Assembly: GCA_025999935.1 (NCBI GenBank)
Contig: BNXY01000008.1
Span: forward strand, 5,895 to 69,894
Source of the DNA: Bacteroidia bacterium
Lineage (GTDB): Bacteria; Bacteroidota; Bacteroidia; Bacteroidales; Azobacteroidaceae
Length of the DNA stretch: 64,000 nucleotides
Direction of reading: 5' to 3'
This document shows positions 35,616 through 43,624 of this stretch, piece after piece. The position numbers and the translations under genes are program-made. Under the pieces are notes generated by a model. It was not told the origin of the DNA. It ran no database searches and worked only from the letters and a program-made list of their open reading frames with translations. Position 1 is the stretch's first letter. The number at the start of each line of letters is the position of its first letter.

Positions 35616-36062
35616 ATGGAATTCGATAAAAAAGGGATTGCGGTAGGCAACACGGCAGAAGATTATAAAAGCAGAAAAAAGTTTATAAGCGATTTTTATG
35701 CACAATGGATAGCCTCTAACACCACAAAACATATTTACAACAAATCGTTAGGCTGTTTTATTGAAGTAAAATATTTGTCAATAAACGAAACTTCGGGTAA
35801 AGCCGCATATAATTACAAATCAACCTTGGCGGTTTCTTATCTTACCGAAATACTGGAAAACGCGAAGGTAAAAAAAGACAAACTAGGGGGTATTTTTTTT
35901 GAAATGCCCAAACAGAATGTGAGAAATCAAGAGCGATTTTCAAAGATATTTACAATGTTTTATGAAAAACCGACTTTTGGAAAAATAAAACTTACAGTCG
36001 GCGAATTGCGTGGAAGTGGGCAAAAGGTGCAGTATTGCATTACAGCAATAGAAAACGACTGA
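35616..36062 (+). CDS. Unknown protein, weakly like LPD3/barnase-EndoU-type mobile-element domains
   Basis: 148 residues, no signal or membrane segment. The C-terminal half, STLAVSYLTEILENAKVKKD ... FSKIFTMFYEKPTFGKIKLTVGELRGSG ... VQYCITAIEND, has the order helix-ILENA-strand-Y..IKLTV-strand-YxITAI that I associate with the LPD3-type domains attached to large mobile-element polypeptides. That resemblance is by eye and could be wrong. Its location between ICE scraps supports a mobile-element origin. Confidence 0.5.
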   Translation: MEFDKKGIAVGNTAEDYKSRKKFISDFYAQWIASNTTKHIYNKSLGCFIEVKYLSINETSGKAAYNYKSTLAVSYLTEILENAKVKKDKLGGIFFEMPKQNVRNQERFSKIFTMFYEKPTFGKIKLTVGELRGSGQKVQYCITAIEND

Positions 36063-36271
36063 TAAACCCGCGTGGTATCGCATAATTAATCAGTCGTTAT
36101 ACTCACTAAACAACCTGCAACGATTCAGCAATAGTTATTTAATTGTATTTTTCTGCTGCAAAGATACGGTATTTGTTTGAATTGACAAGATATTATTGAC
36201 AGAGATTTACAAATTGTCGAGTATTTCTGGTGGGTTGCCACTCTTTTCCACCAAAAAAAGTGAAAACATGT

Positions 36272-36322
36272 ATCAAAGAGCATTTTGAAAAACGACAAAA
36301 ACCAAAGTCATTTATTATTTAA
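36272..36322 (+). pseudogene. C-terminal scrap of an ICE helix-turn-helix gene
   Basis: In frame IKEHFEKRQKPKS before a stop at 36322, matching the last residues (FIKKHFEKRYKPKR) of the HTH protein at 46013-46318. Upstream reading frame is broken. Shows that DNA related to the 43-55 kb element once lay here. Confidence 0.55.
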
Positions 36323-36341
36323 TTTTCTCCTTATAATATTT
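36297..36341 (+). repeat. 45-bp direct repeat, copy 2 (copy 1 at 34245-34289)
   Basis: One mismatch against copy 1, 2052 bp away in the same orientation. Confidence 0.85.
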
Positions 36342-36368
36342 TTTGCTGATATATCCAAATATTTTTTG

Positions 36369-36617
36369 TATTTTTGCTCCCAAATTTTAAATATATTTTT
36401 TTGCGAATGAAATAAAAAAAGAAATGTGTGCGTAAAGCACTATAAATAAGACATATAAAAATAGCGATTTTGCTATATTCTGACTTGCGAAATGTGAGAA
36501 GTTTCAAACTAAGTCCAAAGAATAGCGAAGTCCGCAGGAATGCGGATTTATTTATTCGGGACAAGGTATTTTCTCACAACCTCGCAAGCGGATATTTAAG
36601 TCCGCTATTTTTATGTC
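36369..36617 (+). other. Putative structured transcript: promoter element followed by nested inverted repeats
   Basis: A TAttTTTG promoter element (36369-36376) is followed by GTGC/GCAC hairpin (36428-36440), then nested pairings: AAAAATAGCG with CGCTATTTTT (36456-36466 / 36603-36612), CTTGCGA-TGTGAGAA with TTCTCACA-TCGCAAG (36484-36500 / 36571-36588), GTCC-GAATA with TATTC-GGGAC (36513-36526 / 36553-36562) and an apical GTCCGC/GCGGAT hairpin (36530-36546). The pieces are ordered as one long branched or rod-like fold. No protein is recognisable in it. Could be a small RNA, a leader for the gene at 36813, or a transposon end. Confidence 0.45.
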
Positions 36618-36628
36618 CAAATTTTTGA

Positions 36629-36796
36629 AAATCCGCCGGAGGTTCGACCGCTACTATCATATACAGAATCGCAACTGCCCATAAATGCGAAGTGAAACTG
36701 CAAAACACTCAAATCATATCGCAGCGAGAGCAGCAACTCGTAAAAACGGGCGGAATTACTTCCCACGAAAAGCCGTTTAGAGTAGAGGGAATTTAA
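36629..36796 (+). other. 55-codon open stretch, possible decayed coding end
   Basis: Between a TGA at 36626 and a TAA at 36794 a frame reads KSAGGSTATIIYRIATAHKC ... KLQNTQIISQREQQLVKTGG then ITSHEKPFRVEGI. It has protein-like composition but no start codon and no recognised family. It may be the tail of a lost gene. Confidence 0.25.
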
Positions 36797-36812
36797 TTTA
36801 TTTTTTTTACAA

Positions 36813-37414
36813 ATGAAAAAGATGTTTTTGTGTCATTATTTATGGCAATGATAAGTGTGGGCGTTTATGCTCAAGAACAAGGCTCCAAGTCGCTTGGAGC
36901 AAGTGTGGTTTTTGGTTCCGGGGACGATTTTTCCAACACCGGGCTACAAGCCAAGTTTCGGTACAGTTTGACCGACACTTGGAGAGTAGAAGGGTCGTTC
37001 GTATATTTCTTTGAGAAATCTAATGGATATATTTTCTTTGAAGATGATAATGGTTATTATGATGTATATTCTCCTTCCTCCACTGATTTTAGTGTCAATT
37101 TACATTATTGCTTTCCGATAAGTGAGCAGTTTACTATTTATCCTCTTGCCGGATTGGGATATATGAATTGGAATGGATGGTATCCGGAAATGGAGGAAAG
37201 AAAAATAGGGTCCACAGGCTCTTCGATTACCAGATTAGTTCCAACCGGCGAAAAGGCAAAGTTTTCAGAGTCAAATTTGGGTCTTAACATTGGTGCCGGT
37301 GTAGATTACCAGATAACCTATAATATCTCTGCCAATGCAGAGCTTCGATACAGACCCAGCAGTGAGCCATTCAAGCGCACATATCTCTCGTTAGGTATTT
37401 GTTATGCATTTTAA
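36813..37414 (+). pseudogene. Outer-membrane beta-barrel (OmpA/porin-like) protein with frameshift in its signal peptide
   Basis: The ATG at 36813 reads MKKMFL and then stops after 12 codons; the barrel frame starts around 36830 as VSLFMAMISVGVYAQEQGSK. One missing T in the T5 run at 36825-36829 would join them as MKKMFFVSLFMAMISVGVYAQ, a perfect signal peptide. The rest is a small barrel (TGLQAKFRYSLTDTWRVEGS, FTIYPLAGLGYMNW, GAGVDYQITYNISANAELRY ... LSLGICYAF) with terminal F. Either a slippable homopolymer (phase variation), a real mutation or a sequencing error; a GTG or ATG start at 36830/36842 could also express a barrel with a weakened signal. Confidence 0.72.
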
Positions 37415-37438
37415 AAACAAATTTAAATTACAAAGTTT

Positions 37439-38320
37439 ATGTATCTCAGTAGTAAAACAAACAGAAATTCAGCTGATTACATCAGCACAATGGAGCAGAA
37501 ACCATTTCAAAAACGGGGAGAGTCCGAAAATCCAATCGTAAAGAGTAGGGTGTGTTTCATACTGTTGGTAGCAATGTTATTTTTGTTTTCAACTGCAAGT
37601 GTATCGGCTCAAAATCAGAGTGCAAAGACCCAAAGTGCGAAGCCGGATGTTATCACATTGCTAAACGGTGATGACATTAATGCGTTAGTGCAAAAAGTTG
37701 GTGACACTGATATTGAGTACAAAAAATGGACCAATAAGAACGGACCAGCTTACACATTAAAGAAATCAGAGATTTTTAGAATTTGCTATGCAAACGGAGA
37801 GAAAGATGTGTTTTTCAAAAAAGAAGAACAAGCTGTTGTTGCACCCGTTCAACAGCAAACAAACTCTATACAATCAACTAACGCTTCACAGCAAACAGCG
37901 ACAGTTGCCCAATCAAATGGGACATTGCCTTTGGTGATCGCAACAGATATTCCCGGTGCACAACAAGGGGCATGTTACTCTGCAATAGTTGCTGAAATGA
38001 AAACGAAAGGTTTCAATGTTCAATCGAAAGACTATGCCGCCCAAAAAGGATTGGAGAAGACGCAAGGCATTGATGCCGGTAAATTTTTGAAAAACAACAG
38101 TAAAAATGTAACCCCGGACGATAAGTATATTGTAATGCTTATTACCATGAAAAGTTTCGTTAAAGCCTCATGGGCTTTTCGTACATTTGATATGAGTACG
38201 GGTAAAATGTTGGTCGAGGAAAAAACGAGTACCAGCGTCAGTCCTCATGTAAATTTTGGAGACTTGGCGAGAGAAGCTCTGAACTATTTTTTAACAGAGC
38301 ACCCAACGCTGGTGGAATAA
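37439..38320 (+). CDS. Exported protein of unknown function with extended N-terminus
   Basis: 293 residues. A 39-residue polar extension (MYLSSKTNRNSADYISTMEQ...) precedes the hydrophobic signal VCFILLVAMLFLFSTASVSA. Then DVITLLNGDDINALVQKVGD with IEYKKW and KSEIFRICYANGEKDVFFKK, a small domain common in exported Bacteroidetes proteins, a Gln/Thr-rich linker and a C-terminal alpha/beta domain of about 130 residues. An internal ATG at 37490 could be the true start. The extension is shared with the gene at 38402. Confidence 0.68.
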   Translation: MYLSSKTNRNSADYISTMEQKPFQKRGESENPIVKSRVCFILLVAMLFLFSTASVSAQNQSAKTQSAKPDVITLLNGDDINALVQKVGDTDIEYKKWTNKNGPAYTLKKSEIFRICYANGEKDVFFKKEEQAVVAPVQQQTNSIQSTNASQQTATVAQSNGTLPLVIATDIPGAQQGACYSAIVAEMKTKGFNVQSKDYAAQKGLEKTQGIDAGKFLKNNSKNVTPDDKYIVMLITMKSFVKASWAFRTFDMSTGKMLVEEKTSTSVSPHVNFGDLAREALNYFLTEHPTLVE

Positions 38321-38401
38321 TTGAATAGGTCGCAGTTACTATTGGAGCAGTACACAGTACAGTGAAATGAGAGTAGAATAAATTTTTAGAATTAGATTTT
38401 T

Positions 38402-39820
38402 ATGTATCAAAGTAGTAAAACAAACAGAAATGCAGCTGATTACAGCAGCGCAATGGAGCAGAAACCATTACAAAAACAGGGAGTGTCCGAAAAACCCAAT
38501 CACACAAGGAGTAAGAGTAACATAAAATCTGTGCTGTTTGCGGCATTGTTATGCGGCTTCTGTCTCAATGGGTACGGAGCCACGCCTCTGTCGATAAAAA
38601 TCACTAAAGAACCTGCAAAGACGGTGTATGGGCAAGGGCAGGAACTGAACCCGACAGGGCTGGAGGTTATGAAGGAATATAAAAAGAATAGTGAACTTGC
38701 AGACACCCGTTCTCTGAAATATACCGGTTACAACGGAAACAAGCCGGGGAAACAGACCGTGACGGTTGTCTTTACGCAAGAGGGTTTCTTTAAATCCACA
38801 AGCCTGAGCGCGACCTTCACGGTAACGGTAGTTCCGGTGGAGCGGGTGTCTATTCAGCAACTTCCGGTGAAAATAACCTATTTGCAGGGAGATGATTTTG
38901 ACCCGAAGGGGCTTGTTGCGCAAGTGGATTTCGAGAACCAAGCGGTTCCTACAGAAACGGTCGAATTGAACCAATTGAAGTTATCGGGGTATAGCAAGAA
39001 TGCGGCAGGAGTTCAGACCATTGCAGCGGACTACTACGATAAACAAGCAACTTTCGAGGTAAATGTTGCCGCCTTTACGGGGATTACTGTTACCTCTCCA
39101 CCGGACAATACCCAGTATTTTACGGGGGAAGATGTTGACCTGACAGGTCTTGTGGCAACAGGAAATTGGGAAGGAGCGGGAGAGAAGCCGGTACACATTA
39201 CGCAGGATCATCTTTCGAGTTTTGACCGGTATCGCGCAGGAACGCAGGACGTACTCATTACCTATTTGGGCAAAACGGCGAGTTTCCCTGTAACTTACTT
39301 GGCTATGCAATCCCTGGCGCTTACCTCACAGCCACAGAAATTAGAGTATGCCTACGGAGAAGAACTTGACCTTATCGGCCTCAATGTTCAGGGAACGCGG
39401 CAAGGGGCAACTACGATAGAAATGGTGGATGTTTCACGTATGAAAGTGTCGGGGTACGACCCTTTCAAGGCAGAAAATCAAGTTGTTACGCTTTCTCTGG
39501 GCGGTAAGACGACCAATTTCCGAGTAACCGTGTTGCCGAGTACGTTACCCGGCATTTGGCGAATCGAGGGAGAAAGGAGTTGGCAAGAGTTTCGCATGAC
39601 GAATGACAACAAGTGGATATTCACAATGTCAAATTTGAACGGAGAAGTCACAGGCACATACGAACAGATAGATAAGCAAACTGTTCGAATGAAAGATAAC
39701 GGTATCTTTTTCACACAGATGGAAGCCGTATTGGTGAATCCCAATCAGCTAAAGGTGAAAACGAGAAAAAGGCTTGATGGGGAGCAGACCCTAATTTTTA
39801 CCCGTTTGGTAACGCAGTGA
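38402..39820 (+). CDS. Exported protein with four bacterial Ig-like domains and a lipocalin-like C-terminus
   Basis: 472 residues. Extended N-terminus nearly identical to the previous gene (MYQSSKTNRNAADYSSAMEQ), signal segment VLFAALLCGFCLNGYG, then four tandem repeats of the type TKEPAKTVYGQGQELNPTGL, YLQGDDFDPKGLVAQ, YFTGEDVDLTGLVATG and YAYGEELDLIGLNVQG, which are group-3/4 bacterial Ig-like domains. The last 95 residues (LPGIWRIEGERSWQEFRMTN ... VKTRKRLDGEQTLIFTRL) resemble lipocalin-like strain. A surface or periplasmic adhesin-like role is inferred. Confidence 0.75.
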   Translation: MYQSSKTNRNAADYSSAMEQKPLQKQGVSEKPNHTRSKSNIKSVLFAALLCGFCLNGYGATPLSIKITKEPAKTVYGQGQELNPTGLEVMKEYKKNSELADTRSLKYTGYNGNKPGKQTVTVVFTQEGFFKSTSLSATFTVTVVPVERVSIQQLPVKITYLQGDDFDPKGLVAQVDFENQAVPTETVELNQLKLSGYSKNAAGVQTIAADYYDKQATFEVNVAAFTGITVTSPPDNTQYFTGEDVDLTGLVATGNWEGAGEKPVHITQDHLSSFDRYRAGTQDVLITYLGKTASFPVTYLAMQSLALTSQPQKLEYAYGEELDLIGLNVQGTRQGATTIEMVDVSRMKVSGYDPFKAENQVVTLSLGGKTTNFRVTVLPSTLPGIWRIEGERSWQEFRMTNDNKWIFTMSNLNGEVTGTYEQIDKQTVRMKDNGIFFTQMEAVLVNPNQLKVKTRKRLDGEQTLIFTRLVTQ

Positions 39821-39863
39821 TAACATTCATCGAAGATTACGAGAATACTGTATTGTCGTTGTT

Positions 39864-39900
39864 TTAGACATTCCAAATCTATTAGATATGGAATGTCTAA
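39864..39900 (+). terminator. Inverted repeat after the Ig-like gene, probable terminator
   Basis: TTAGACATTCCA / TGGAATGTCTAA around a 13-base loop, 43 bp after the stop. The arm TTAGACATTCCATATCT occurs again at about 42965, so it may be a dispersed repeat. Confidence 0.55.
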
Positions 39901-39986
39901 TAAATAAAGAGTAGGCACAGTTTAAAATCAGTTTTTGCAGGCTACATCAGTTCTTTAAGAATGAAATTTTTAAAATCAGAAAAAAT

Positions 39987-40424
39987 ATGAGAGTAAATTT
40001 CAATCGCGCAAAAGCGCACAGTTTTTTGAGCAAAGCACTTTGCACTTTGCTCATAGCAATGGCTGCCGTGAGTTCAATCTCTTGCTCGAAAGATGATGAC
40101 AACGACAGCGAGAGCCTCGCCGGAACCGGATGGCAGTATGTTTACGTAAATACGAACGTATCTTCGTTTTATCTCCAACTGGAGTTCACTTCCGAAACGG
40201 ACGGCAATATTCAAACGATGATGTCTGCAAATGGCGTCGTTACCCCGGCAACCCAGCCATTCAACTTTACATATAGGTACGACGGCAAGAACGGTACATT
40301 AGATTGGGGAAGCAGCGAACCGCTTGATTTCACCGTCAGCGGCAACAAACTGACATTCGACAAGAACACGGCAGTGGCGGTGGGCAACGTGCCTCTGGGC
40401 GGTGTCGTATTCATAAAACAATAA
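39987..40424 (+). CDS. Small lipoprotein of unknown function
   Basis: 145 residues; lipobox cysteine in VSSISCSKDDDND with an acidic tether after it, typical of surface-exposed Bacteroidetes lipoproteins. The rest is beta-rich (LAGTGWQYVYVNTNVSSFYL, NFTYRYDGKNGTLDW, LDFTVSGNKLTFDKNTAVAV), similar in style to small lipocalin-like stress proteins. No specific family recognised. Confidence 0.7.
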   Translation: MRVNFNRAKAHSFLSKALCTLLIAMAAVSSISCSKDDDNDSESLAGTGWQYVYVNTNVSSFYLQLEFTSETDGNIQTMMSANGVVTPATQPFNFTYRYDGKNGTLDWGSSEPLDFTVSGNKLTFDKNTAVAVGNVPLGGVVFIKQ

Positions 40425-40453
40425 AAATAATAAATTGAAAATAACATTAGAAA

Positions 40454-41959
40454 ATGACAAAGATTAATTTCAAATCATTATTGATATGCTGTCTGTGTTT
40501 CGCGGGCATATCGTGTACCAGCGGTTCGGCGCAACAGCAGGAAACAACAGAAATAGAAGCGTACAGCGGCTTGGATAATGCCGACCTCAGTTTAATTCCT
40601 GTCAAGCAGGATGGAAAGTGCGGTTACATTAACCTCAAAGGCGAATATGTCATTAAGCCGCAGTTTGCAGACGCCGACTATTTCCGCGAAGGTTTGGCGT
40701 GGGTAAAATCGGCAGACGGCAAAGTGGGCTACATTGGCAAAGACGGCAACTATGTTATTGCCGCCGAGTATGCCCACGGTACGCCTTTTTCGGAAGGGCT
40801 GGCGTTTGTGATGTCCCCCAACGGAAGTGTGCCCGTGTGTATCGACACAAAAGGCAATGCCAAATTTACGCTCTCGCAGGCAACAAGTGTAAATCCGTTT
40901 TACAAGGGATTTGCCCAACTTGGTAATCCTTATTCTAATTCTTATTCTGATACTCTCCAGTATGTGGACAAATCGGGCAAAGTTATATCTGTTCCGAGAG
41001 TCAATAAGTGGCAACAAGATAACGAAGATTATATTGAACGCTTTGGCGAAGGACTGTATCCTTTTTCTGATAATAACAACAAATATGGTTATCGTAACAA
41101 AAAGGGAGAAACAGTGATTAACCCGCAATTCGATGATGCAGATACTTTTAGCGAAGGATTGGCTCCAGTTAAGATAGGCGATAAAATAGGCTTTATTGAT
41201 AAAAAGGGTAAAATAGTGATTAATCCGCAATTTGATAGAGTGCTCAGTTGTTTTAGCGAAGAAGGGTTGGCTCTTGTTGCTTTAAAAAACAGACACTATA
41301 GTTATAACTATGCTCTTATAGACAGAACAGGTCAATTGGTGATTAGCGACTTAGACGGAAAATTAATTTGTGGTGTAGGTGTTCGTGGCGTGTCTAAGGA
41401 TGTATATATCATAGCAGGAAATAATAAATCGTGGCTGATTGATAAAAAAGGGCATATTCTGGCTGCACCTGATGCAGAAATTGAGTTTGGCAGAGAAGAT
41501 TGGGAAACTTTTATGAAAACACAAGAACCGATGATATTGCTTCAAAATGAAAATAATGGCAAATGGGGCTTTATGGATGTGAAAGGAAATGTGATTACCC
41601 CGCAATTCGATGCTGTAAGTGCTTTTCGCGAAGGATTGGCTACTGTCCGTGTGGGCGACTGGGAAAACGGTAAATGGGGAGTTATAGACAAGACTGGCAA
41701 ATATGTAATCAATCCGCAATTCGTTGGATTTCCTTTTTTACTTTCCGACAAAGTGATTATCTCAATAGACAACAGAGGAGAATGTAGTATTATGAATATT
41801 CAAAATAAAACAGTAGTTAATAACCTGAAATTTGATGACATAAACCCTAATTACAGAGGAGGTATTGCCGGTTTCCATATTCCTAATGACTTCAGATATG
41901 TAGGTGAGATGGAAGCAATTGATTACTCTATGTTTTCTCGAGAAGGACACTATCAATAA
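40454..41959 (+). CDS. WG-repeat lipoprotein
   Basis: 501 residues, lipobox cysteine in CFAGISCTSG. At least six WG/KWG repeats: GKCGYINLKGEYVIKPQFAD, GKVGYIGKDGNYVIAAEYAH, NKYGYRNKKGETVINPQFDD, DKIGFIDKKGKIVINPQFDR, GKWGFMDVKGNVITPQFDA, GKWGVIDKTGKYVINPQF. WG repeats are thought to mediate protein contacts; no enzyme domain is visible. Downstream of the small lipoprotein by 29 bp. Confidence 0.85.
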   Translation: MTKINFKSLLICCLCFAGISCTSGSAQQQETTEIEAYSGLDNADLSLIPVKQDGKCGYINLKGEYVIKPQFADADYFREGLAWVKSADGKVGYIGKDGNYVIAAEYAHGTPFSEGLAFVMSPNGSVPVCIDTKGNAKFTLSQATSVNPFYKGFAQLGNPYSNSYSDTLQYVDKSGKVISVPRVNKWQQDNEDYIERFGEGLYPFSDNNNKYGYRNKKGETVINPQFDDADTFSEGLAPVKIGDKIGFIDKKGKIVINPQFDRVLSCFSEEGLALVALKNRHYSYNYALIDRTGQLVISDLDGKLICGVGVRGVSKDVYIIAGNNKSWLIDKKGHILAAPDAEIEFGREDWETFMKTQEPMILLQNENNGKWGFMDVKGNVITPQFDAVSAFREGLATVRVGDWENGKWGVIDKTGKYVINPQFVGFPFLLSDKVIISIDNRGECSIMNIQNKTVVNNLKFDDINPNYRGGIAGFHIPNDFRYVGEMEAIDYSMFSREGHYQ

Positions 41960-42074
41960 AGGCTTGACAGGTTCTATGTTTCTCAACCTCATTGTCAATA
42001 AACAAACAGTGATAACCGGCGCAGTCACTCAAAAGCAATGTGTCTTATTGTAAAATTTTTAAATGTTTTAATTT

Positions 42075-42728
42075 ATGTGTTATTTACAAGCTCCTTATTA
42101 TGGTACGAGTTATTCTCAAAGTAGTTTTTTTGGAGAGTACGCTTGGGTACTCGGTGCAGTTGTCGTCATTTTTATCATTTTGGCGATACGGAATCGTACA
42201 CGCAATCTTGTTGCTCTATCGTTGAGCAAGTTCGTTTTCAATCCCGAAGCAGAAGATTTTCTGATTATCGAGGGTCGTAAAACCGGGTTTTGGCAATGGG
42301 TTTTGGTACAGTTGAAACTCGGCAACCGCTATCAGATTCTGGTCAATAAAGACCAAATCTCGTATTCGGAAGACAGCGCACGGGGCAACAGTTTGTTGCT
42401 TACGCCCCTGTCGAAAATCGCCTCTACCGGTGGCGGTTACAGCAAGCCTCTCGGTTTGTTGATTACCGCTGCATTACTGGTTGTTTTTGGCTTATGGCTG
42501 CTGTTCAGCACAGCCACTATGGGAATAATCAGTATTCTTGTGGCAGCGTTGCTTGTGGTGCTGTATCATTTCCGTAAATCATTTTTTATCAATGTGCAGC
42601 CGGTAAGCGGTGCCGTGTTTGGCTTCACGTTCAAGCGCAGCATTATCGAAAATGTAGAGATTGATACCGAACTAATCAAGCGTGGCATAGCATTTCTCAA
42701 CGAAAAAGTGATTGAGGCAAGCAAGTAA
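42075..42728 (+). CDS. Membrane protein of unknown function with three hydrophobic segments
   Basis: 217 residues. A first transmembrane segment YAWVLGAVVVIFIILAI and a later hairpin GLLITAALLVVFGLWLLFS / TMGIISILVAALLVVLYHF; the soluble part between (FNPEAEDFLIIEGRKTGFWQ ... YQILVNKDQISY) and the end (FGFTFKRSIIENVEIDTELI) are beta-rich, possibly PH-like. No family recognised. Last gene of the unknown exported cluster; a terminator follows. Confidence 0.65.
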   Translation: MCYLQAPYYGTSYSQSSFFGEYAWVLGAVVVIFIILAIRNRTRNLVALSLSKFVFNPEAEDFLIIEGRKTGFWQWVLVQLKLGNRYQILVNKDQISYSEDSARGNSLLLTPLSKIASTGGGYSKPLGLLITAALLVVFGLWLLFSTATMGIISILVAALLVVLYHFRKSFFINVQPVSGAVFGFTFKRSIIENVEIDTELIKRGIAFLNEKVIEASK

Positions 42729-42751
42729 AAACAGCGTTCTTTAATCAACTT

Positions 42752-42785
42752 AAACCTGTTAAGTCTTGAAGACTTAACAGGTTTT
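42752..42785 (+). terminator. Terminator of the exported-protein cluster
   Basis: Perfect AAACCTGTTAAGTCT / AGACTTAACAGGTTT with a three-base loop and a T tail, 23 bp after the membrane-protein stop. Confidence 0.85.
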
Positions 42786-42790
42786 AATAA

Positions 42791-42944
42791 GAAAGTTGAA
42801 CTCTCCACATTATCAGGCGCTTTGCTGCTTTCGGAAAACAATTTCAATGAAAAAATATCCGTATCGGCTTTACCGAAAGGTGTTTATCTGCTTAAGGTTT
42901 ATAGCGGTAGTGGAATTGCAGTCAGCAAGATTGTGAAAGAATAA
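42791..42944 (+). pseudogene. C-terminal fragment of a T9SS-type sorting domain
   Basis: In frame VELSTLSGALLLSENNFNEK followed by ISVSALPKGVYLLKVYSGSG and ending SKIVKE. The xxLPKGVYLLKV...KIVK(E) pattern is the end of type A T9SS C-terminal domains. The start of the protein is missing, so this is the tail of a lost secreted protein. Downstream, 42945-43200, is AT-rich with no gene I can support. Confidence 0.65.
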
Positions 42945-43200
42945 ATTTTCGTAAGATGTTTTTATTAGACATTCCATATCTGATAGGTATATCATTATGT
43001 GTAGGAAAGTCTTATAAATCAGCACTTTATGCTTTCATTTCTTCGTATGGGGTACGATTTAGAGCGTTTGCAGAGGTCTTTTTTGACTACGCTTGTCCTG
43101 CCCATGTCTGCATAAAACTACGGCACAAAATTACAACTATTTTTTCAATCAAACAAGAAAAACGCACAAAAAATCATATCTGAATATCAATTATTTAAGT

Positions 43201-43254
43201 GAGGTGCAAGGTGCAAGCGCATATATATAAATATGCGCTTGCACCTTGCACCTC
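43201..43254. repeat. Perfect 24-bp inverted repeat with 6-base loop
   Basis: GAGGTGCAAGGTGCAAGCGC plus ATAT, loop ATATAA, exact reverse complement. Inside each arm GGTGCAA occurs twice. It marks the left side of the ICE-derived block. The following 43255-43624 has no gene; it is the leader of the HTH gene. Confidence 0.9.
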
Positions 43255-43624
43255 AAAAATTGACCTGTACTGCCGCCGCTTCCCACTTTAAATCTTCCAA
43301 TTTCATTTTTTTTTGAGGCAATATTTAACCTCCGGAATTTTTTTTGCCTCGTTTTTACTGCATTTCAACGTTAAAATTCTTCATTTTCGGCATAATATGC
43401 TTATTTACAGCTATCTGCGAGCAAACGAAAAAAGTTTAGAGAAAAACGCCCGTTTTGTCTTCTTCGTGTATTTCTTCAATCATTCAACTTGCTGTTTATT
43501 ATACTGTTACAAATTTTAAAATCTGCCTGACAAGCCAATTTTGCACTTTCCTTTCTAAAGTTTAGAAATGGACTTTTGCCGTCTTCCGACCTTTGCAGCG
43601 GAATTTAATTTAATGTAATTTAAT

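Noticed and set aside
36331..36564. Minus-strand frame of 77 codons over the structured region
   Set aside because: Low-complexity, no start context, no homologous look; the region is better explained by inverted repeats.
40592..41230. Minus-strand frame of 212 codons opposite the WG-repeat gene
   Set aside because: Antisense of a repeat-rich real gene; its regular pattern is a mirror of the WG repeats.
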